DNA from: Archivesica marissinica
Taxonomy: Eukaryota > Mollusca > Bivalvia > Venerida > Vesicomyidae
NCBI GenBank assembly: GCA_014843695.1
Contig: CM026395.1
Span: 47,086,671 to 47,150,670, forward strand
Direction of reading: 5' to 3'
Length of the DNA: 64,000 bases
In this document: positions 59,430 through 64,000 of the stretch, in pieces
Layout: each line of letters starts with the position of its first letter
Position numbering within the stretch: position 1 is the first letter of the stretch
Notes under the pieces: model-generated
The model's database searches: none
Seen by the model: the letters and a program-made list of their open reading frames with translations, nothing else
Told to the model about the DNA's origin: nothing
Program-made: the position numbers and the translations under genes

Positions 59430-60345
59430 ATATGCCGCCAATCGATGTGCCTCCATATTTAAATGAGAGGTGCATATAGATATGCTGCAGTCCATTATGC
59501 CCACAATCGATGTGCCTCCATATTTAAATGAGAGGTGCATATAGATATGCCGCAGTCCATTATGCCCACAATCGATGTGCCTCCATATTTAAATGAGAGG
59601 TGCATATAGATATGCCGCAGTCCATTATGCCCACAATCGATGTGCCTCCATATTTAAATGAGAGGTGCATATAGATATGCCGCAGTCCATTATGCCCACA
59701 ATCGATGTGCCTCCATATTTAAATGAGAGGTGCATATAGATATGCCGCAGTCCATTATGCCCACAATCGATGTGCCTCCATATTTAAATGAGAGGTGCAT
59801 ATAGATATGCCGCAGTCCATTATGCCCACAATCGATGTGCCTCCATATTTAAATGAGAGGTGCATATAGATATGCCGCAGTCCATTATGCCCACAATCGA
59901 TGTGCCTCCATATTTAAATGAGAGGTGCATATAGATATGCCGCAGTCCATTATGCCCACAATCGATGTGCCTCCATATTTAAATGAGAGGTGCATATAGA
60001 TATGCCGCAGTCCATTATGCCCACAATCGATGTGCCTCCATATTTAAATGAGAGGTGCATATAGATATGCCGCAGTCCATTATGCCCACAATCGATGTGC
60101 CTCCATATTTAAATAAGAGGTGCATATAGATATGCCCCTGTCCATTATGCCCACAATCGATGTGCCTCCATATTTAAATGAGAGGTGCATATAGATATGC
60201 CGCAATCCATTATGCCCACAATCGATGTGCCTCCATATTTAAATGAGAGGTGCATATAGATATGCCCCTGTCCATTATGCCCACAATCGATGTGCCTCCA
60301 TATTTAAGTGAGAGGTGCATGTAGATTTGCCCCTGTCCATTATGA
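59430..60345. repeat. 65-bp tandem array, about 14 copies, downstream of TMEM231
   Basis: 'cacaatcgatgtgcctccat' recurs every 65 bp, with 'atttaaatgagaggtgcata' and 'tagatatgccgcagtccatt'. Inner copies are virtually identical. It begins about 115 bp after the stop codon and may lie in the 3' UTR. Confidence 0.96.
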
Positions 60346-60923
60346 AACTTTTGTGTGTCTAGCATCTTGGATTATTATCTGGCGGAAGTTATTCAAAGTA
60401 ACACAGATTTTCGCATCTGATTGACAGATGTGTAAAAAGGGAAGGATTTTTATGTGGTGAATAATGGTATGTTATTTTGGAGAAACAGTCTAGTGTATAG
60501 GAAAATTATGTGTCATACTCATAGACTGCCAAGTGAGGGAAACCATGTCCTCGAACAAAATTCTAGATTTAATATGTACATCATTTTGTAGTTTCTTCGA
60601 TAAACATATATATATATATTGTATTTATTTTCGTATGAATTTCCTCACTAATGATATGCATCTGACATGCGCACTCGAAGTTACGGGGATGCACATTTAC
60701 AGTGTTGGTCAGGGTTCCTTGCAAGAAAAGGCGTTGTGCTGTTCCAATGATTATCTATTTACCAGGTCCGGCACATGAGAGGTCGCAAATTTAGACTAAA
60801 TACATTTTAAATGAAAGAATAATTAATCATTGAAAAGAATAATTAATGAATCACAGGTATATAGACTACATCTGGGTGTGAACTACATTGGGCGTGTTTA
60901 AAGTTAAACAAATTTTAAACTGT
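60346..60923. other. Gene-free stretch
   Basis: AT-rich; the open frame 60533-60778 has no recognisable feature. Confidence 0.5.
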
Positions 60924-61128
60924 ATTTATTTTGCAACGATTGCGAAGCAAGTTCTAACAACTTATATTAATCACTCTCGTTGGCACGGATGAAAGCGTAT
61001 ATGTGGTCATTTGTGTGGGAGGAAACCGGAGAAAACCCACCTGTCCGATCTGGCGACCACCGTACCATCTCACATACTTCCCGGTACGAGGATCGAACCC
61101 ATGTTGCATTGGTGAGAAGCGAGATCAT
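60924..61128 (-). mobile_element. V-SINE-like element, reverse orientation
   Basis: Complement of the V-SINE tail ('tttgcaacgattgcgaagc'), 'gtgggaggaaaccggagaaa', 'ctgtccgatctggcgacc' and a B-box-like 'gatcgaacccatgttg'. The head's 5' end is lost. The next 100 bp ('atgcctccacatacttta'-like, 61143-61240) repeats a segment at 9035-9120. Confidence 0.75.
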
Positions 61129-61261
61129 CATGGTTAAAGTTAGAGGATGCCTTCAGCCTCCACATACTTTATACACGCCTAAAGTAGTTCATACACCGAT
61201 GGAAACTATTCACCCGTCACATGATTCATTCCTTAATTGAAAAGGAAAGCTTCTGCCATCT

Positions 61262-61540
61262 AGTTGGAAATGTTAGTTTGAGCATATTTTATTTTTCAAT
61301 TATTTACAAATGACAATTATACAAAATAAAGAATCAATTTTCTCCTTAGTTGGAAATGTTAGTTTGAGCATATTTTATTTTTCAATTATTTACAAATGAC
61401 AATTATACAAAATAAAGAATCAGTTTTCTCCTTAGTTGGAAATGTTAGTTTGAGCATATTTTATTTTTCAATTATTTACAAATGACAATTATACAAAATA
61501 AAGAATCAGTTTTCTCCTTAGTTGGAAATGTTGATCATAA
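61262..61540. repeat. 86-bp tandem repeat, about 3 copies
   Basis: 'agttggaaatgttagtttga' occurs at 61262, 61348 and 61434, with 'cattattttatttttcaatt'-like text between; a fourth partial copy begins near 61520. Confidence 0.93.
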
Positions 61541-61555
61541 TACTGATTAAAATAT

Positions 61556-62928
61556 GAAAATACTGATAGTGTTAGTGAGGATCAGTGCACTGTACTGATA
61601 GTGTTAGTGAGGATCAGTGCACTGTACTGATAGTGTTAGTGAGGATCAGTGCACTGTACTGATAGTGTTAGTGAGGATCAGTGCACTGTACTGATAGTGT
61701 TAGTGAGGATCAGTGCACTGTACTGATAGTGTTAGTGAGGATCAGTGCACTGTACTGATAGTGTTAATGAGGATCAGTGCACTGTACTGATAGTGTTAGT
61801 GAGGATCAGTGCACTGTACTGATAGTGAGGATCAGTGCACTGTACTGATAGTGTTAGTGAGGATCAGTGCACTGTACTGATAGTGTTAGTGAGGATCAGT
61901 GCACTGTACTGATAGTGTTAGTGAGGATCAGTGCACTGTACTGATAGTGTTAGTGAGGATCAGTGCACTGTACTGATAGTGTTAGTGAGGATCAGTGCAC
62001 TGTACTGATAGTGTTAGTGAGGATCAGTGCACTGTACTGATAGTGTTAGTGAGGATCAGTGCACTGTACTGATAGTGTTAGTGAGGATCAGTGCACTGTA
62101 CTGATAGTGTTAGTGAGGATCAGTGCACTGTACTGATAGTGAGGATCAGTGTACTGTACTGATAGTGTTAGTGAGGATCAGTGCACTGTACTGATAGTGT
62201 TAGTGAGGATCAGTGCACTGTACTGATAGTGTTAGTGAGGATCAGTGCACTGTACTGATAGTGTTAGTGAGGATCAGTGCACTGTACTGATAGTGTTAGT
62301 GAGGATCAGTGCACTGTACTGATAGTGTTAGTGAGGATCAGTGCACTGTACTGATAGTGTTAGTGAGGATCAGTGCACTGTACTGATAGTGTTAGTGAGG
62401 ATCAGTGCACTGTACTGATAGTGTTAGTGAGGATCAGCGCACTGTACTGATAGTGTTAGTGAGGATCAGTGCACTGTACTGATAGTGTTAGTGAGGATCA
62501 GTGCACTGTACTGATAGTGTTAGTGAGGATCAGTGCACTGTACTGATAGTGTTAGTGAGGATCAGTGCACTGTACTGATAGTGTTAGTGAGGATCAGTGC
62601 ACTGTACTGATAGTGTTAGTGAGGATCAGCGCACTGTACTGATAGTGTTAGTGAGGATCAGTGCACTGTACTGATAGTGTTAGTGAGGATCAGTGCACTG
62701 TACTGATAGTGTTAGTGAGGATCAGTGCACTGTACTGATAGTGTTAGTGAGGATCAGTGCACTGTACTGATAGTGTTAGTGAGGATCAGTGCACTGTACT
62801 GATAGTGTTAGTGAGGATCAGTGCACTGTACTGATAGTGTTAGTGAGGATCAGTGCACTGTACTGATAGTGTTAGTGAGGATCAGTGCACTGTACTGATA
62901 GTGTTAGTGAGGATCAGTGCACTGTAAA
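61556..62928. repeat. 32-bp tandem array, about 43 copies
   Basis: The unit joins 'agtgttagtgaggatcagtg' and 'cactgtactgat'. It is extremely uniform; two units lack the 6-bp 'gttagt' and a few single-base changes exist. Confidence 0.97.
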
Positions 62929-63004
62929 TAAAGCAGTTATGGGGATTGAATGCTTGAATATATTGCTATGTACCGGTATGAAACATGATGTTTATGTGAC
63001 AATA

Positions 63005-63155
63005 TAGGCCTAGTGGGTTCCAGTCTGTCGATTTTTCACTTCTGGCAAAATATGATCAGAATCTCAATACGGCTCCATTAACGGTTTGGGTGTTCAATAA
63101 ATATGATGGACAAGGCAAAATATATCAACGCCTGTTATAGGCAGGCCCACTGGGC
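63005..63155. mobile_element. Short MITE-like repeat, uninterrupted copy
   Basis: Ends 'ggcctagtgggttcc' and, complemented, 'ggcccagtgggcctg'. The interior matches both sides of the SINE at 20301-20516. Confidence 0.55.
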
Positions 63156-63365
63156 CGAGTGTCTGTGCTTAATGTTTGTTGTTTTGCTTGTTGATAATAT
63201 GATACACATGCCACTACAATAAATTATTTACTTAAAATGTTTGCCATTTTGAATAGTTATGATAACTACCTTCATGATACTTTACTTCCTGTTACCCAAA
63301 ATAATGAAAACCTGTTATACAACTGGCACTATCATAAGTTTATGCTATATAAGATTGCTTAAAGT

Positions 63366-63800
63366 CGCATATGGACGGCTGAATGTGTCTAAGTAGTTAA
63401 TCTTCTACAACGACCCCTGGTCTAGTAGACATCCCGAGGCATATGGACGACTGAATGTGTCTAAGTAGTTGATCTCCTACAACGAACCCTGGTCTAGTAG
63501 ACATCCCAAGGCATATGGACGACTGAATGTGTCTAAGTAGGTTAATCGTCTACGATGATTCCTGGTCTAGTAGACATCCCGAGGCATATGGACGACTGAA
63601 TGTGTCTAAGTAGGTTAATCTCCTACAACGACCCCTGGTCTAGTAGACATCCCAAGGCATATGGACGACTGAATGTGTCTAAGTAGGTTAATCGTCTACG
63701 ATGATTCCTGGTCTAGTAGACATCCCAAGGCATATGGACGACTGAATGTGTCTAAGTAGGTTAATCTCCTAAGATGATCCCTGGTCTAATAGACATCCCG
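63366..63800. repeat. 73-74 bp tandem array, 6 copies
   Basis: 'gcatatggacgactgaatgt' recurs from about 63368, each followed by 'gtctaagtagtt' or 'gtctaagtaggtt' and 'ggtctagtagacatccc'. Two alternating unit types ('cgtctacgatgattcc' and 'ctcctacaacgacccc') suggest a two-unit higher-order repeat. Confidence 0.95.
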
Positions 63801-63819
63801 AGATATATGGGTGTGTCAA

Positions 63820-64000
63820 AGTATCACGCTCGTACAGTTGGCAGTATTCACGGCACCTTTTGACACATATCCCCATTTTATCCGGAAGCAGCAATCGCAT
63901 TACCCATCTTGCTGAAACACGGCGCATTCCAAGTTTATTAGACATATGACCTGTCCCATACATAATAGGAAATTGTCCCGCAACATTTTCAACAGTTACT
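63820..64000 (-). mobile_element. mariner-like transposase fragment, cut by the window edge
   Basis: Minus-strand translation gives 'VTVENVAGQFPIMYGTGHMS' then 'NKLGMRRVSARWVMRLLLPD' and 'VKRCREYCQLYERD'. The LGMRxVxARWVxRLL block is the conserved segment between the helix-turn-helix region and the catalytic domain of mariner transposases. A few residues seem missing after GTGHM, and similarity ends at YERD, before any catalytic aspartate, where the 73-bp array begins. The N-terminal part lies to the right of the window. Confidence 0.7.

Overview
This is a eukaryotic (metazoan) nuclear window. The genes have introns, there are no operons or ribosome binding sites, and the DNA is full of tRNA-derived SINEs, MITEs and tandem satellites. 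The SINE types (a tRNA head with a V-domain-like body, and a second family whose tail contains a 'tccaccaataatagctgg' core) look like those of molluscs, most likely a bivalve. This is inference from repeat style, not a database match.

Two protein-coding genes can be read with confidence. (1) On the minus strand, 23718 down to 10713, a SMYD4-like protein (TPR, split SET, MYND) of about 716 aa in four recognised exons. It carries one MYND finger inside the SET domain and a second at the C-terminus. Its last intron holds a 7.7 kb 22-bp satellite, and its stop codon lies at the edge of a MITE. (2) On the plus strand, 41837 to 59313, a complete five-exon TMEM231 (311 aa, ciliary transition-zone MKS/B9 complex). 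Exon phases close perfectly. Intron 2 (10.8 kb) is almost wholly satellite, and an RFX X-box-like site sits just before the ATG. A partial inverted copy of TMEM231 exon 2 plus intron 1 lies at the left edge (1-455, minus strand).

Layout: 1-455 inverted TMEM231 fragment; 459-10710 SINEs, MITEs and one 16-bp satellite, no convincing gene; 10713-23718 SMYD4-like gene; 23719-33450 dense mobile-element territory with a LINE remnant and a small unrecognised ORF (25942-26145); 33459-39636 a 66-bp satellite open on both strands; 39637-41836 upstream flank of TMEM231; 41837-59313 TMEM231; 59314-64000 four more tandem arrays and, at the right edge, a mariner transposase remnant. Tandem arrays alone occupy close to half of the window by summed spans.

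The two genes show no functional link: one is a putative lysine methyltransferase or adaptor, the other a cilium-gate membrane protein. The unusual feature of the window is how repeats interact with genes and with each other: satellites filling introns, a SINE that grew a minisatellite, nested insertions with readable target-site duplications, and a gene terminus supplied by a MITE.
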